Shown: positions 8,957-18,592, numbered from the stretch's first letter. The stretch: 64,000 nucleotides of DNA from Monoglobus pectinilyticus (GCF_002874775.1 NZ_CP020991.1:1741225-1805224); one strand, 5' to 3'. A program made the numbers and translations. The notes: a model not told the origin generated them from the sequence alone.

Positions 8957-9075
8957 GGAGATGTGTACGCAATATATCACAATTAATAACGTATATAAAT
9001 TATTTAGAAATACCATCTGCTTATATGCTATATAAATAAAATTATTTTATAATGGATAAAATTTATAAAAAGTTC

Positions 9076-9127
9076 TTGACATTAGAATTTTATGTGCTAT
9101 AATCTATATCATACTTACTTGGTATGA
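9076..9127 (+). promoter_or_regulatory. Promoter with palindromic operator for the sulfhydrylase gene
   Basis: TTGACA (9076-9081), 16 bases, TATAAT (9098-9103). Over the expected start of transcription lies TCATAC-N7-GTATGA (9109-9127), a palindrome with 6-base arms. In Firmicutes cysteine and methionine genes are often repressed by small dimeric regulators (for example the Rrf2 protein CymR); which protein binds here is unknown. Confidence 0.6.
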
Positions 9128-9153
9128 AAACTAGGAATGGAGGAAAAGTGCAG

Positions 9154-10443
9154 ATGGATAGAAGAAAAGAATGGAAGTTTGAAACGAAACAGCTTCACGT
9201 CGGACAGGAGGAAGCGGATTTGGCTACAGGTGCCCGCGCTGTTCCTATATATATGAGCTCGTCTTATGTGTTTAAGGATTCTCAGCAGGCAGCTGACAGG
9301 TTTGCTTTGCGTGAGGGCGGAAATATATATGGAAGACTGACAAATCCCACACAGAGCGCTTTTGAAGAGCGTATAGCGGCTCTTGAGGGGGGCGTTGCCG
9401 CTTTGGCGGTTGCCAGCGGAGCAGCTGCCATAACGTATACTTTCCAAAATTTAGCCAAAAGCGGAGAACATATTGTGTCCTCCAAAACCATATACGGCGG
9501 AACTTACAATCTTCTTGCCAGCACTCTTCCGGATTATGGTATTACGGCAACATTTGTTGACCCGTCAGATACGCAGAATTTTGAAGACGCGGTTCAGGAA
9601 AACACCAAAGCTATATTTATTGAAACTTTAGGAAACCCAAATTCAAATGTTTCGGATATAGAGGAAATTGCAAAAATAGCTCATAACCATAATATCCCAT
9701 TAGTTGTCGACTCGACGTTCACCTCGCCTTATTTGATAAGGCCGATTGCGTACGGCGCGGATATAGTTGTTCATAGCGCTACAAAGTTTATCGGAGGGCA
9801 TGGCACAGCTCTGGGCGGAGTAATAATCGACGGCGGAAATTTTGATTGGGAAGGCTCAGGAAAGTTCCCTGATTTGGTAAATCCCAATCCGAGCTATCAC
9901 GGGGTCAGCTTTACTAAAGACGTGGGAGCGGCTGCTTTTGTTACAAAAATCAGGGCGGTTCTGCTTAGGGATACAGGAGCCACTCTGTCACCGTTCCATG
10001 CGTTTTTGTTTTTGCAGGGGCTTGAGACTCTTTCGTTAAGGGTTGAAAGGCATGTTGAAAACACGCTTAAAATAGTTGAATTTTTAAATAATCATGAAAA
10101 AGTTGAGGCTGTTCACCATCCGTCCTTGCCGGGAGAACCAACGCATGAGCTTTATGAAAAGTATTATAAGAACGGTGCGGGTTCTATATTTACCTTTGAG
10201 ATTAAAGGCGGTACGGAAGAGGCACAGCGGTTTATAGACAATCTTGAAATTTTTTCTCTGCTGGCAAATGTGGCGGACGCAAAAAGTCTGGTAATTCATC
10301 CGGCAACCACCACGCATTCACAGCTGAGCGCCGAAGAGCTGGAGGAACAAGGGATAAAACCAAATACAATTAGGCTCTCTATCGGACTTGAAAATGCAGA
10401 TGACTTGATTGCGGCGCTGGGAGACGCTTTTGAAACAATATAA
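9154..10443 (+). CDS. O-acetylhomoserine sulfhydrylase (aminocarboxypropyltransferase), PLP enzyme
   Basis: 429 residues from ATG 9154 (GGAGG 10 bases upstream). Starts at 9124 or GTG 9148 are possible, but the first has no ribosome site and family members begin close to the KFETxQLHxGQ motif, present here as KFETKQLHVGQ. The PLP lysine lies in VHSATKFIGGHG, with the phosphate-binding SGAAA and the VDSTFTSPYLIRP segment. Known: the enzyme makes homocysteine from O-acetylhomoserine and sulfide; close relatives can act on O-acetylserine. Length matches the family (about 425-430). The neighbouring cysteine synthase suggests a local sulfur-assimilation pair. Likely controlled by the palindrome at 9109-9127. 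Confidence 0.9.
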   Translation: MDRRKEWKFETKQLHVGQEEADLATGARAVPIYMSSSYVFKDSQQAADRFALREGGNIYGRLTNPTQSAFEERIAALEGGVAALAVASGAAAITYTFQNLAKSGEHIVSSKTIYGGTYNLLASTLPDYGITATFVDPSDTQNFEDAVQENTKAIFIETLGNPNSNVSDIEEIAKIAHNHNIPLVVDSTFTSPYLIRPIAYGADIVVHSATKFIGGHGTALGGVIIDGGNFDWEGSGKFPDLVNPNPSYHGVSFTKDVGAAAFVTKIRAVLLRDTGATLSPFHAFLFLQGLETLSLRVERHVENTLKIVEFLNNHEKVEAVHHPSLPGEPTHELYEKYYKNGAGSIFTFEIKGGTEEAQRFIDNLEIFSLLANVADAKSLVIHPATTTHSQLSAEELEEQGIKPNTIRLSIGLENADDLIAALGDAFETI

Positions 10444-10615
10444 CAAATACCTCCGTTTTGCAGGAGTATTAATTAAGTTTTGAGGCACCTATTACGTTAT
10501 AGCATTAAAGCATGATTGAGCTGCTTTGTGAAATAAAACTTTGAATGGTATGGTATTATTTTCATATTTTTGATATAATAGTTACAATATAAATTGTCTG
10601 AAAGAGGGAAAAACA

Positions 10616-11551
10616 ATGAGTAAAGTTGTAAAGAGTATTACTGAACTTATAGGAAACACGCCGATGCTGGAACTGACAGGTATTGAAGAAAGTCATAGTC
10701 TAGAAGCGTCTGTTATCGCTAAGCTTGAATATTTTAATCCTTGCGGAAGCGTAAAGGACAGAGTTGCTAAAAATATGATTGAGAATGCGGAAAAAAATGG
10801 TGACTTAAAGCCCGGGTCGGTTATTATTGAGCCGACCAGCGGAAATACCGGAATCGGTTTGGCTTCTGTTGGAGTTTCAAAAGGATACAGAGTTATTATA
10901 ACAATGCCCGAGACCATGAGCGCTGAAAGAAGAAACTTGATGAAAGCATACGGCGCAGAGCTCGTGTTAACTGAGGGCTCAAAGGGGATGAACGGAGCTA
11001 TTGCAAAGGCTGAGGAATTGGCAAAAGAAATACCCGGAGCGTTTATACCGGGGCAGTTTTCAAATCCGTCAAATCCACAGGCGCACTTTGAAACAACAGG
11101 ACCGGAAATATGGGAGCAAACCGGCGGCAATGTTGATATTTTAGTTTCAGGTGTTGGAACCGGCGGAACTATAAGTGGAGTGGGAAAGTTTTTAAAATCT
11201 AAGAATCCGAATATAAAAATTATTGCGGTGGAGCCTGAATCATCTCCGGTTTTGTCAGGCGGAAAGCCGGGTCCTCATGGAATCCAGGGCATAGGAGCAG
11301 GATTTATTCCTGAAACTTTGAATACAGAGATTTATGATGAGATAGTCACCGTTGCTGACAGTGACGCCTATCAGACCGGGAGGGAACTGGCAAAGACAGA
11401 AGGCCTGCTTGTGGGAATCTCGTCAGGCGCGGCTGTTTGGGCGGCTGTTCAGGCTGCAAAACGCGAGGAAAACAAGGGCAAGACTATTGTTGCCGTACTT
11501 CCTGACACAGGCGAGAGGTATTTATCGACTCCTATGTTCACACAGGCATAG
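10616..11551 (+). CDS. cysK: Cysteine synthase A (O-acetylserine sulfhydrylase)
   Basis: 311 residues; GAGGG 8 bases before ATG. The PLP lysine is in [14 protein letters not shown], the substrate-binding loop is TSGNTG, the phosphate loop is [10 protein letters not shown] and ISSGAA is near the C-terminus, all diagnostic of CysK-type beta-family PLP enzymes. Reaction: O-acetylserine plus sulfide gives cysteine and acetate. It has its own TATAAT (about 10571-10576), so it is probably transcribed separately from the upstream sulfhydrylase, and a terminator follows. Confidence 0.93.
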   Translation: MSKVVKSITELIGNTPMLELTGIEESHSLEASVIAKLEYFNPCGSVKDRVAKNMIENAEKNGDLKPGSVIIEPTSGNTGIGLASVGVSKGYRVIITMPETMSAERRNLMKAYGAELVLTEGSKGMNGAIAKAEELAKEIPGAFIPGQFSNPSNPQAHFETTGPEIWEQTGGNVDILVSGVGTGGTISGVGKFLKSKNPNIKIIAVEPESSPVLSGGKPGPHGIQGIGAGFIPETLNTEIYDEIVTVADSDAYQTGRELAKTEGLLVGISSGAAVWAAVQAAKREENKGKTIVAVLPDTGERYLSTPMFTQA

Positions 11552-11576
11552 AAATTATTGAGACTTCAGAAACGCT

Positions 11577-11639
11577 AAAAAACGCGTGATGTTCTAATGA
11601 CCTAAGTTTTGGTTTGTTTAGAACATTGCGTGTTTTTAT
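11577..11639 (+). terminator. Terminator after cysK
   Basis: The AAAAACGCGTGATGTTCTAA arm (11578-11597) pairs imperfectly with TTAGAACATTGCGTGTTTTT (11618-11637), giving a long stem that ends in a T run. Confidence 0.7.
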
Positions 11640-12095
11640 TATAAAACGATTTTTGTGTTAATAACTTTTATTTATTCTGTTCGAACATTGGGTATCATGG
11701 AAAGGACATAATAAAGCGGACAGAAACTTTTAAGGTCATTAATAATAAAAAGAAGTATAAAACACATTCGATTTTTTGTTTTGTTTTCTGTTGACTTTCC
11801 GCCTACAATGTAATGATTAGAATAAAGAGGACGTAAATGTAAGAGTGAATTTTTATAACACAAATCCGGAAGATGAGGTCACAGCCATACCTTCCAATAC
11901 TTGCAAAATACATTAATTATAAAATTTATTTAGAATGGATAGTTAACATATTAAAAAGTATGGTCATAGCCATACCGTTGTTTGCTATACTACATTCTTT
12001 ATATAATTTTTATTATATAACCTTAACATTTTTGTGCAATATATAGCAGCCTTTCCAGTTTATTGATATAAGCCGCTTTGTATCATACACACTTT
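11640..12095. other. Non-coding stretch with a degenerate repeat
   Basis: No gene recognised. A decayed repeat-family end lies at about 11850-11905: TTATAACACAAATCC, a GGTCACAGCC hairpin side and CCAATACTTGCAAAA align with the right end of the copy at 29759-29890. A small palindrome, GTATGGTCATAGCCATAC, lies near 11957. Confidence 0.45.
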
Positions 12096-12539
12096 TTAAG
12101 CCGTTGGCAGTTTTAATTTCATAGGTGTATATCTTACACCGTTTGTTATTTGTTCTGAGTCGGTGTTCTCGAATCCGAGGCGGTGGTATATTGGAACTGC
12201 AAACGGCGAAGAGTTTACGGAAATATTACCGGTTAAGCTGTCTTTTTTTATGAACTCAAAAAGAGCTTTTCCTATACCTTTATTATGGTATCTGCCGTCG
12301 ACAAAAAATAACGCAATATGACATCCTTTATTGCGCGTTGCGATAATACCAACCAACTCAGCATTTAGAAATGCTCCATACCAATGCAGTCTGTTTAAAT
12401 AATTTGGGTCATGAATGCTATTGTAAAATTCGTCAACTCCGTGTTTACTGTATTCAGGCGCTTCGTATTCTAAAAATACTTTCCAGACCAATTTTAGGGC
12501 TTGTTCTATTTCGTTTTTATAAAGTTCTCGTAAATGCAA
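12096..12539 (-). CDS. GNAT-family N-acetyltransferase
   Basis: 147 residues from a TTG start (AAGGAG 8 bases upstream); no better start exists. The acetyl-CoA-binding motif is VDGRYHNKGIGKALFEF (R/QxxGxG/A form), followed by VNSSPFAVPIYHRLGF, a typical GNAT beta-bulge and C-terminal segment. Known: GNATs transfer acetyl groups to amines of small molecules or proteins; substrate cannot be inferred. The gene 82 bases upstream is another GNAT on the same strand, possibly co-transcribed. Confidence 0.85.
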   Translation of the reverse strand: MHLRELYKNEIEQALKLVWKVFLEYEAPEYSKHGVDEFYNSIHDPNYLNRLHWYGAFLNAELVGIIATRNKGCHIALFFVDGRYHNKGIGKALFEFIKKDSLTGNISVNSSPFAVPIYHRLGFENTDSEQITNGVRYTPMKLKLPTA

Positions 12540-12620
12540 ATAACCACTCCTTAATGGATGTACAGCTAATATTTATTTGCTTGTATTGGTAAGTAATTTT
12601 TAAAACGGCTTAAACCGGTT

Positions 12621-13136
12621 TTATAGTTTTCGGCTGTAGACCTCTAATATATAAGGTTCTTTATTTTTTAAATCTATTTTTTCTTCAGAATATTGATAAG
12701 AAAAACCGCAGGATAATGCCAAAGCTTTGGATATCTTGTTATTACCCCGTGTTGAATAAAAAAACTCTTTTCCTCTCAAAGTATTGGCACAGTATTCAAG
12801 CAATAATTGTAAGGTTTGTTTGCCCAAGCCTTTGCCGGTATATTCGGGTACCAACGCAATGCCGGCGTCCTGAAAAATATGTGGGGATATTTCCTCAACC
12901 CCGGCAAAGCCAATAGCCTGACCATGTTCTTTTTCGTATATGAGGTATGTATCATGCGTCTTTTGATAAGTGATGGTTTTCTTTATTCTCTCTTTTGCTG
13001 ATTCTTCTGTTTTGGTTATTTGCCATTGCATATATTTGGCTGTTTCCGGTCTTGACCAAACATTTTTGTGCATTGATTCCCAATCCTCAAATTTTGCTTT
13101 TCTTAATACAATATCATCTGTTTCCATTGGATTCAT
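12621..13136 (-). CDS. GNAT-family N-acetyltransferase (RimJ/RimL-like)
   Basis: 171 residues from the ATG at 13136, which has GAGAGG 7 bases upstream; the ATG at 13151 has no such site. The pattern LRKAKFEDWESM, then GIALVPEYTGKGLGKQTLQLLLEY and a C-terminal KALALSCGF segment fit the RimJ/RimL-type branch (Acetyltransf_3). The acceptor is unknown. Upstream lies the exporter gene pair, separated by about 130 bases. Confidence 0.85.
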   Translation of the reverse strand: MNPMETDDIVLRKAKFEDWESMHKNVWSRPETAKYMQWQITKTEESAKERIKKTITYQKTHDTYLIYEKEHGQAIGFAGVEEISPHIFQDAGIALVPEYTGKGLGKQTLQLLLEYCANTLRGKEFFYSTRGNNKISKALALSCGFSYQYSEEKIDLKNKEPYILEVYSRKL

Positions 13137-13265
13137 ATAGATTCCTCTCATTTTTTATTCAATAATAATTCATCTGAAGTATAGATTCATATAATAGATA
13201 TGTTTGTAAGCTGCAGAGAACCGCAGGTTATATCTTTAGGAGTTATAAAATTAAATATTTATATA

Positions 13266-15089
13266 TCAGCCGTCAACTGATTTTAGGGCGTTCATCTGAT
13301 AATATCTGCCTTTTTTAGCCATTAGCTCGCTGTGGTTTCCGCTCTCAATTATCTGTCCTTTGTCTATTACTATAATATTATCAGCGTCTCTTATTGTTGA
13401 AAGCCTGTGGGCAATTATTATGCTGGTGCGGTTTTTCATCAGACGAATCAGCGCCCTCTGAATGTCTTTTTCAGTCTTTGTGTCTACCGAGCTTGTCGCC
13501 TCGTCCAGTATCAGTATCGGGCTGTCGCACAGCAATGCTCTAGATATTGCAATCAGCTGTCGCTGTCCCTCGCTTAACGTGTCCTGGCTTCCGGATACCA
13601 AAGTCAGATAGCCGTGGGGAAGCCGTCTGATAAATCCGTCGGCGTGCGAAAGTTTGGCGGCTTTTATAACTTCGCTTTCAGTGGCTTCGGGTTTGGAATA
13701 TCTTATATTGTCTAATATCGTTCCGGTGAACAGGCTGGTATCCTGCAGAACTACAGAAAAACAGTTTTCAAGACTTTTCCGTTTTATGTCTTTAACATCT
13801 ACTCCGTCGATTAATATTTTGCCTGAATCCACATCGTAAAACCTGGTTATCAGATTAACGATTGTTGTCTTTCCTGAACCGGTTTCACCTACCAAGGCAA
13901 CATTCTGTCCGGGGTTTACCTTGAAAGAAATATTTTTTAGTATTTGTTTTTCATCGCTGTATGAAAAGCTGACGTCTTTAAATTCCACCCTGCCTTTCAC
14001 ATTATCTAAGTCTAAAGCATCTTCCGAATCCGCTGCTTCCTCGTTTTCATCCAGTATCTCAAAGACGCGCTCCGCACCGGCAAGCGCAGACTGAATATTG
14101 TTGAACAGCCCGGCAACAGAATTGAGAGGGTTGGCGAATTGTTTTGAATACGTCATAAAGCTGACTGCAGTTCCTATCAGCAGACCGTATTTTGTGCAGA
14201 GTATTCCTCCGACTATAGCGGTTATTGAAAAAGTAAGGTTGTTTATTATGTTCATCAGCGGCATCATATATCCCGCCCATATTTGAGCGCTGGTTCCGCT
14301 TTTCTTTAACTCTTGGTTGACTTTTGAAAAATCGGTTTGTGTGCTTTCCTCTTTGGAAAAGGCTTTTATCATTTTAAGTCCGTATATGCTTTCCTCAATA
14401 ATACCGTTTATCTCGCCTAAACTTCGCTGTTGGTCATAAAAATGTTTTCTGCTTCTTTTAGCGATTACTCTTGTGAGTATGTAGACCAATGGCACGCAGG
14501 TCAAAACAGCCAGGGTCAGCGGTATGCTCAGAGAAAGCATAATGATAAGCGAGCCTGAGATTGTGAGTATTGCAGAAGCAAGCTGAGTTGCCGACTGTGC
14601 GATTGTTGTGCTTATGGTGTCGGCGTCATTGGTGATGCGGCTCATGGTGTCGCCGCGCGGCGTTGTGTCGAAAAAAGACAGCGGAAGTTTTTGCAGTTTA
14701 GAAAATATTTCGCTTCTTAAAGTCCTGACCAATTTTTGAGACACACTTAAAATTGCCGTATCACTAATTGTTGTTATCAGCCAGTTTGACAGATAGAGAG
14801 CGGCTATAACCGAAACTAAAATTATAAGGGAATGATTATTAACCGTCCTGAGCTCGGTGTTAAATGTGTTGAAAGTTTTACCCACAAAGTATGGAATCAA
14901 AACTGAGATTCCGGAAGCCAGCAATGTAAGAAATACAGCGGAGATAACTATGCCTTTAAAGCGCATATACACTTTTATAAGGCGCACCAGAGTGCCTTTT
15001 TGGTCTTTTGCTCTCTCGGTGTTGCTGAACCTGGCGGCTCCGCCTACTTTTGGTCCTCCCATTCTGGGCAGCTCAATATTTTTTGCCAT
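13266..15089 (-). CDS. Heterodimeric ABC exporter subunit with complete catalytic site
   Basis: 607 residues from ATG 15089 (AAGGGG ribosome site); the open frame extends to 15227 but only across the upstream gene. An N-terminal six-helix ABC exporter domain is followed by an ATPase with Walker A GETGSGKTT, signature LSEGQRQL, Walker B ILILDEATSSVD (catalytic Glu present) and switch AHRLS. The start lies 4 bases after the stop of the upstream ABC gene. Known: BmrCD/LmrCD/TM287-288-type heterodimers export drugs, lipids or peptides; the two genes here match that pattern. Substrate unknown. Confidence 0.9.
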   Translation of the reverse strand: MAKNIELPRMGGPKVGGAARFSNTERAKDQKGTLVRLIKVYMRFKGIVISAVFLTLLASGISVLIPYFVGKTFNTFNTELRTVNNHSLIILVSVIAALYLSNWLITTISDTAILSVSQKLVRTLRSEIFSKLQKLPLSFFDTTPRGDTMSRITNDADTISTTIAQSATQLASAILTISGSLIIMLSLSIPLTLAVLTCVPLVYILTRVIAKRSRKHFYDQQRSLGEINGIIEESIYGLKMIKAFSKEESTQTDFSKVNQELKKSGTSAQIWAGYMMPLMNIINNLTFSITAIVGGILCTKYGLLIGTAVSFMTYSKQFANPLNSVAGLFNNIQSALAGAERVFEILDENEEAADSEDALDLDNVKGRVEFKDVSFSYSDEKQILKNISFKVNPGQNVALVGETGSGKTTIVNLITRFYDVDSGKILIDGVDVKDIKRKSLENCFSVVLQDTSLFTGTILDNIRYSKPEATESEVIKAAKLSHADGFIRRLPHGYLTLVSGSQDTLSEGQRQLIAISRALLCDSPILILDEATSSVDTKTEKDIQRALIRLMKNRTSIIIAHRLSTIRDADNIIVIDKGQIIESGNHSELMAKKGRYYQMNALKSVDG

Positions 15090-15093
15090 ATTA

Positions 15094-16824
15094 TCACACC
15101 CCTTCCGTGATACTGCCAATCTGAGAATCAAATATTTCTCTGTAAATGCTGCATTCCTCAAGCAGTTCGTCATGAGTTCCGAATCCAACGCGTTCTCCGT
15201 CCGATAAGACCAATATATTATCAGCAAACATGGCTGTCGAACAGCGCTGGGTTATCAGGATAACGGTGGATTTATTATCTTCTGACAGGAGGTTGTCTCT
15301 AACCTTTGTTTCGGTGAGTGTATCAAGGGCGCTGGTAGCGTCGTCAAGAACCAAAATCGGTGAGTTTTTGATAAGTCCTCGGGCTATGGATATTCTCTGC
15401 TTTTGGCCGCCTGAAATATTAACGCCGCCGCTTCCTAAGTATGTGTCGATACCGTTTTCCATTTCATATATGAAATCGGCGCCTGACGTTCTTATTGCAG
15501 CTTCAACTTGAGCTTTTTCGGCTTTTGGGTTGCCCCATGTTATATTGTCCAGAACCGTGCCGGAAAACAGCATAGCTTTTTGAGGCACAAGGGCGACACT
15601 TTTTCTCACAGTTTCAATATCAAGTTTTTTTATATCTTTGCCGTCAAACATGATACTGCTGTTCTTGTCAGGGTCATATAATCTGAGCAGGAGCCAGGCC
15701 AGCGTAGACTTCCCTGAGCCGGTCGGGCCTATAACAGCTAGGCTCTTCCCGGCAGGAACATAAAATGATAAATTTTTTATAGCCGGAACCCCGCTGCCTC
15801 CCGGATATGAAAAAGTCACATTGTTAAACTCAACCATTCCTGAAATAACGGCGTCTGAGTTATTCTCTGAGTTCTTGAAATCATCCTCACAGTTTAGTAT
15901 CTCGGTTATTCTTGAAACTGAAGCTTTGGTTTTTACAAAAGTATTAAATATATTTGTTATCATCAGCAGAGAACTTAAAATCTGCGCCATATACACTATA
16001 AAGGCTGAAATCTGACCGGGCTGGGTCAGACCGAGAGTGAAAAGCCTGCTTCCGGCAAGCAGTGCGGCCGCGGAGCCTAAACCAACAACGAGGGTCAGTA
16101 TAGGTGAAATAAAGGTTATTACTATTTGAGCGTGCACGCCTTTTTTCATAAGGTTTGTATTATCGTCTTCAAACCTTGAGGCTTCGTCGGAATATGTTCC
16201 AAACGCTTTTATAAGCCTAACTCCCATTAAGTATTCTTCAATTACCGTATTAAGTCTGTCCATTGCCGCTTGGAGTTTTCCGAACCGGGGATATGACAGC
16301 CTCATCCCTAAGTATAACAGCAGACCGACTATTATAACAACCAAATAGATTATTATGCTGAGCCGCAGGTTGAGTATTGAAGCGAGGATTATACTGCCGA
16401 TACAGGTTAGAGGAGCCTTAAAAAATATTCTCATGGTGCCGTTTACGAATTGGGTAAGTTGGGTAACGTCGTTTGTCATTCTGATGATTAGAGAGCCGCT
16501 GTCGATTTTATCGGCGCTTCCCTGCCTGAAATTAAGAATTTTTGAAAATAAATCGTATCTTAAATCGGCTCCGAAGCTCTGAGAAACTTTGCTGGCTATT
16601 ATATTTCTTGAGACGGCGAACACTGCACCCAGAGCAGCAGCAAAAATCATGCGTCCGCCCCATAGATATACGTTCTGTATCATACCAAGCTCTATACCGT
16701 CGTTTATTATATGAGACATGAGCGTCGGTCCCAAAAGGTCGCAGAGAGCTTCTAGAGCTACGCATGATACAGCAATAAAAAACCAGTATTTATATTTGGT
16801 AAAATAGCGCATGTATATTTTCAA
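15094..16824 (-). CDS. Heterodimeric ABC exporter subunit with degenerate catalytic site
   Basis: 576 residues from a TTG at 16824 (GGAGG 10 bases upstream). A six-helix membrane domain and an ATPase with Walker A GPTGSGKST, signature NISGGQKQR and Walker B ILVLDDATSALD. The residue after Walker B is Asp instead of the catalytic Glu, and the switch region reads ITQRCS instead of a histidine form (downstream partner: AHRLS). Known: in heterodimeric exporters one composite site is catalytically weak for exactly these changes. This and the downstream gene therefore form one asymmetric transporter. Confidence 0.9.
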   Translation of the reverse strand: MKIYMRYFTKYKYWFFIAVSCVALEALCDLLGPTLMSHIINDGIELGMIQNVYLWGGRMIFAAALGAVFAVSRNIIASKVSQSFGADLRYDLFSKILNFRQGSADKIDSGSLIIRMTNDVTQLTQFVNGTMRIFFKAPLTCIGSIILASILNLRLSIIIYLVVIIVGLLLYLGMRLSYPRFGKLQAAMDRLNTVIEEYLMGVRLIKAFGTYSDEASRFEDDNTNLMKKGVHAQIVITFISPILTLVVGLGSAAALLAGSRLFTLGLTQPGQISAFIVYMAQILSSLLMITNIFNTFVKTKASVSRITEILNCEDDFKNSENNSDAVISGMVEFNNVTFSYPGGSGVPAIKNLSFYVPAGKSLAVIGPTGSGKSTLAWLLLRLYDPDKNSSIMFDGKDIKKLDIETVRKSVALVPQKAMLFSGTVLDNITWGNPKAEKAQVEAAIRTSGADFIYEMENGIDTYLGSGGVNISGGQKQRISIARGLIKNSPILVLDDATSALDTLTETKVRDNLLSEDNKSTVILITQRCSTAMFADNILVLSDGERVGFGTHDELLEECSIYREIFDSQIGSITEGV

Positions 16825-16917
16825 GTGCTGTCGACCTCCATTGATTTTATTGGTGTAGAAATAATATTAAAAGCAGAAAAAATTTATTAGCCAAAAGGGT
16901 TAATGACAAACTTTTTT

Positions 16918-16985
16918 AAGTATGTTCACGCTGCATGTTAGATAGCAGCTCACCTAACAAGGCGCACATGCACGCCCTGCTGTAC
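16918..16985 (-). repeat. Degenerate modular repeat fragment
   Basis: ATGTTCACGCTGCATG, AGCTCACCTAACAAGG and GCGCACATGCACGCCCTG match the left half of the family in reverse orientation with broken hairpins. No complete ends. Confidence 0.6.
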
Positions 16986-17021
16986 TAAAAACACTCCTTA
17001 TTTTTATGCCTTTAAAAAGTT

Positions 17022-17624
17022 TTAGATATTATCTTTTGGGTATTGCGGATAACGTTTTTTATCTTCCTCGGTTATTTGACGTATTGGTCTGCAGGGAACA
17101 CCAACTGCTATAACATTGGGCGGAATGTCTTTTTTTACAACACTTCCGGCGCCTATTACAGAATTATCTCCTATTTCTGCACCGCCCAAAATGACAGTGC
17201 CGGCCCCAATCCAAACATTGTTTCCTATCTTTATCGGTTTTGCCACTTCTAAACCTGCGTTTCTTTGTTCAGCGTCAATCGCATGTTCGGCCGTTGTGAT
17301 GCACACGTTTGGAGCAATAAATACATGGTCGCCTATTTCAACCTTGGCGCCGTCTGTGATTACAAGATTATGATTTGAGTAGAAAAAATCTCCAATATAC
17401 AGGTTATATCCAAAATCGCACCAGAACGGAGCGGTAACTTTTGCGTTTTCGCCCAGGTTTCCAATAATTTGTTTTAGCAGACGATTTTTGTTTTCCTCAT
17501 CTGAAGGTTTAATCTGATTATATTCATAACATAAATCAGTGCACTTTTCGATTTCATTTACGATTTCAGAATCATAATTTGCGTTGTATAAGTATCCTGC
17601 TTTTGCTTTTTCTTTCTCAGTCAT
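17022..17624 (-). CDS. Hexapeptide-repeat O-acetyltransferase (maltose/galactoside acetyltransferase family)
   Basis: 200 residues with AGGAGAG 9 bases before ATG. N-terminal helical Mac domain (about 5-60), then left-handed beta-helix hexapeptide repeats (VEIGDHVFIAPNVCI ... IKIGNNVWIGAGTVILGGAEIGDNSVIGAGSVV). The catalytic His is in TTAEHAID. The C-terminus GVPCRPIRQI is typical of LacA/Maa. Known reaction: acetyl-CoA-dependent acetylation of sugar hydroxyls. The physiological sugar is unknown. Confidence 0.92.
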   Translation of the reverse strand: MTEKEKAKAGYLYNANYDSEIVNEIEKCTDLCYEYNQIKPSDEENKNRLLKQIIGNLGENAKVTAPFWCDFGYNLYIGDFFYSNHNLVITDGAKVEIGDHVFIAPNVCITTAEHAIDAEQRNAGLEVAKPIKIGNNVWIGAGTVILGGAEIGDNSVIGAGSVVKKDIPPNVIAVGVPCRPIRQITEEDKKRYPQYPKDNI

Positions 17625-17775
17625 TTTTATCTCTCCTAAAAATATGTTTTTATAATAATCTATATTTTATAAAATATATCATAAAATATATCATAAAATT
17701 TAAAAGTCTTTTTTTGATATAGCGCCTAATGAGATGTGTAAACGTATAATATTACAACCAAGTTTGATTACTCTG

Positions 17776-17981
17776 CAAGGTCTATGACCCCACCAGTATG
17801 GTGGGTGTAATACAAATTACTTAGTTGTGATGTATTGTGTTTGCACACCACGTTAGGTAACTGTCATATCACGCGAAGCGTAGAGGTGCTTAGAATAGTT
17901 TGTTATGAATCTTATTATAATGAACTTTTCCGTGACTGCGCGCCTTACGCGGCGTACTTCGTACGCCCTCCCGAAGCTTGC
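17776..17981 (+). repeat. Modular four-way-junction repeat copy
   Basis: It starts in a 63-bp-type module (CCACCAGTATGGTGG), continues through CACGTTAGGTAACTG and TCACGCGAAGCGT, and ends GCGCGCCTTACGCGG, CCCGAAGCTTGC. Arm 2 is GGCGTAC-TTC-GTACGCC (17951-17967), a different sequence from other copies but fully paired. Confidence 0.8.
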
Positions 17982-18021
17982 TGTACCATATTTTTTGTAT
18001 CCTATCCATGTAGCCGCAATT

Positions 18022-18106
18022 GTTATTGAAGGTTATTTAAAACAAATTAATTTGTATCACACGCACCATACAGGTGCGGTCACAGTTACACTCTTCCGAA
18101 GCTTGC
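18022..18106 (+). repeat. Solo hairpin module with right repeat end
   Basis: AATTTGTATCACACG is followed by CGCACC-ATACA-GGTGCG (18062-18078), GTCACAG and a CTTCCGAAGCTTGC end. It directly follows the copy at 17776-17981, showing that modules are added as units. Confidence 0.7.
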
Positions 18107-18492
18107 TGTACCACATTTTTTATAAATATTTGTTATATAAACTTGATTTGTTTGTCTGTTTTTTGGAGACTTTCCGGTAATTATAAAACTTAAAATATAT
18201 TTATAACAAAATATTGAACATTTCACAGCTCTTAAAAACTTTTAATTTTATTCTGCATTTAAGAGTATATCATAACCGGTTGAGTAAATCTATTGTATAT
18301 TTTATATGAAAGAAATGTAATATTTTAATCAGCCGGTTAATAAATTAATCAAGCTGTGGGTAAATAACAACATAGTTATGGAAATATGAAGAAACATTAT
18401 TAATGAAATAAATTATACCTGTATCCGCAATTTGCACAAGTAATTTACTCTCAATGTTAAAAATTTATTTACAAATTTTTTGTGAAAAGCTA

Positions 18493-18557
18493 TTGACAAA
18501 GATTGGGTGTGGTGCTATTATTATACCAGGTTAGCACTCGACTTGTGTGAGTGCTAA
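18493..18557 (+). promoter_or_regulatory. Heat-shock promoter with perfect CIRCE operator
   Basis: TTGACA (18493-18498), 17 bases, TATTAT (18516-18521), then TTAGCACTC-N9-GAGTGCTAA (18531-18557), an exact match to the CIRCE consensus bound by HrcA. It sits at the expected transcription start and so controls the hrcA-grpE-dnaK-dnaJ operon. Confidence 0.97.
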
Positions 18558-18592
18558 CAAGTAAATTGTTTTATACAAAGGAGGGCAGGCTT

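Larger units (their letters stand above)
7727..9075. other. Gene-free region with repeats
   Basis: About 1.3 kb without a credible gene. 7727-8290 is AT-rich with only faint repeat remnants (the sequence around 7985 resembles the CAGTCCCGGTAAAG end found in other copies). 8299-8957 holds two tandem copies of the modular repeat family in reverse orientation. Confidence 0.6.
17625..18492. other. Gene-free region carrying repeats
   Basis: 17625-17775 and 18110-18490 are AT-rich without genes. Between them are one full copy of the repeat family and one solo hairpin module, listed separately. Confidence 0.6.

Noticed and set aside
9124-9153. Earlier ATG for the sulfhydrylase gene
   Set aside because: It lies about 14 bases after the predicted transcription start, inside the operator palindrome, without a ribosome site.
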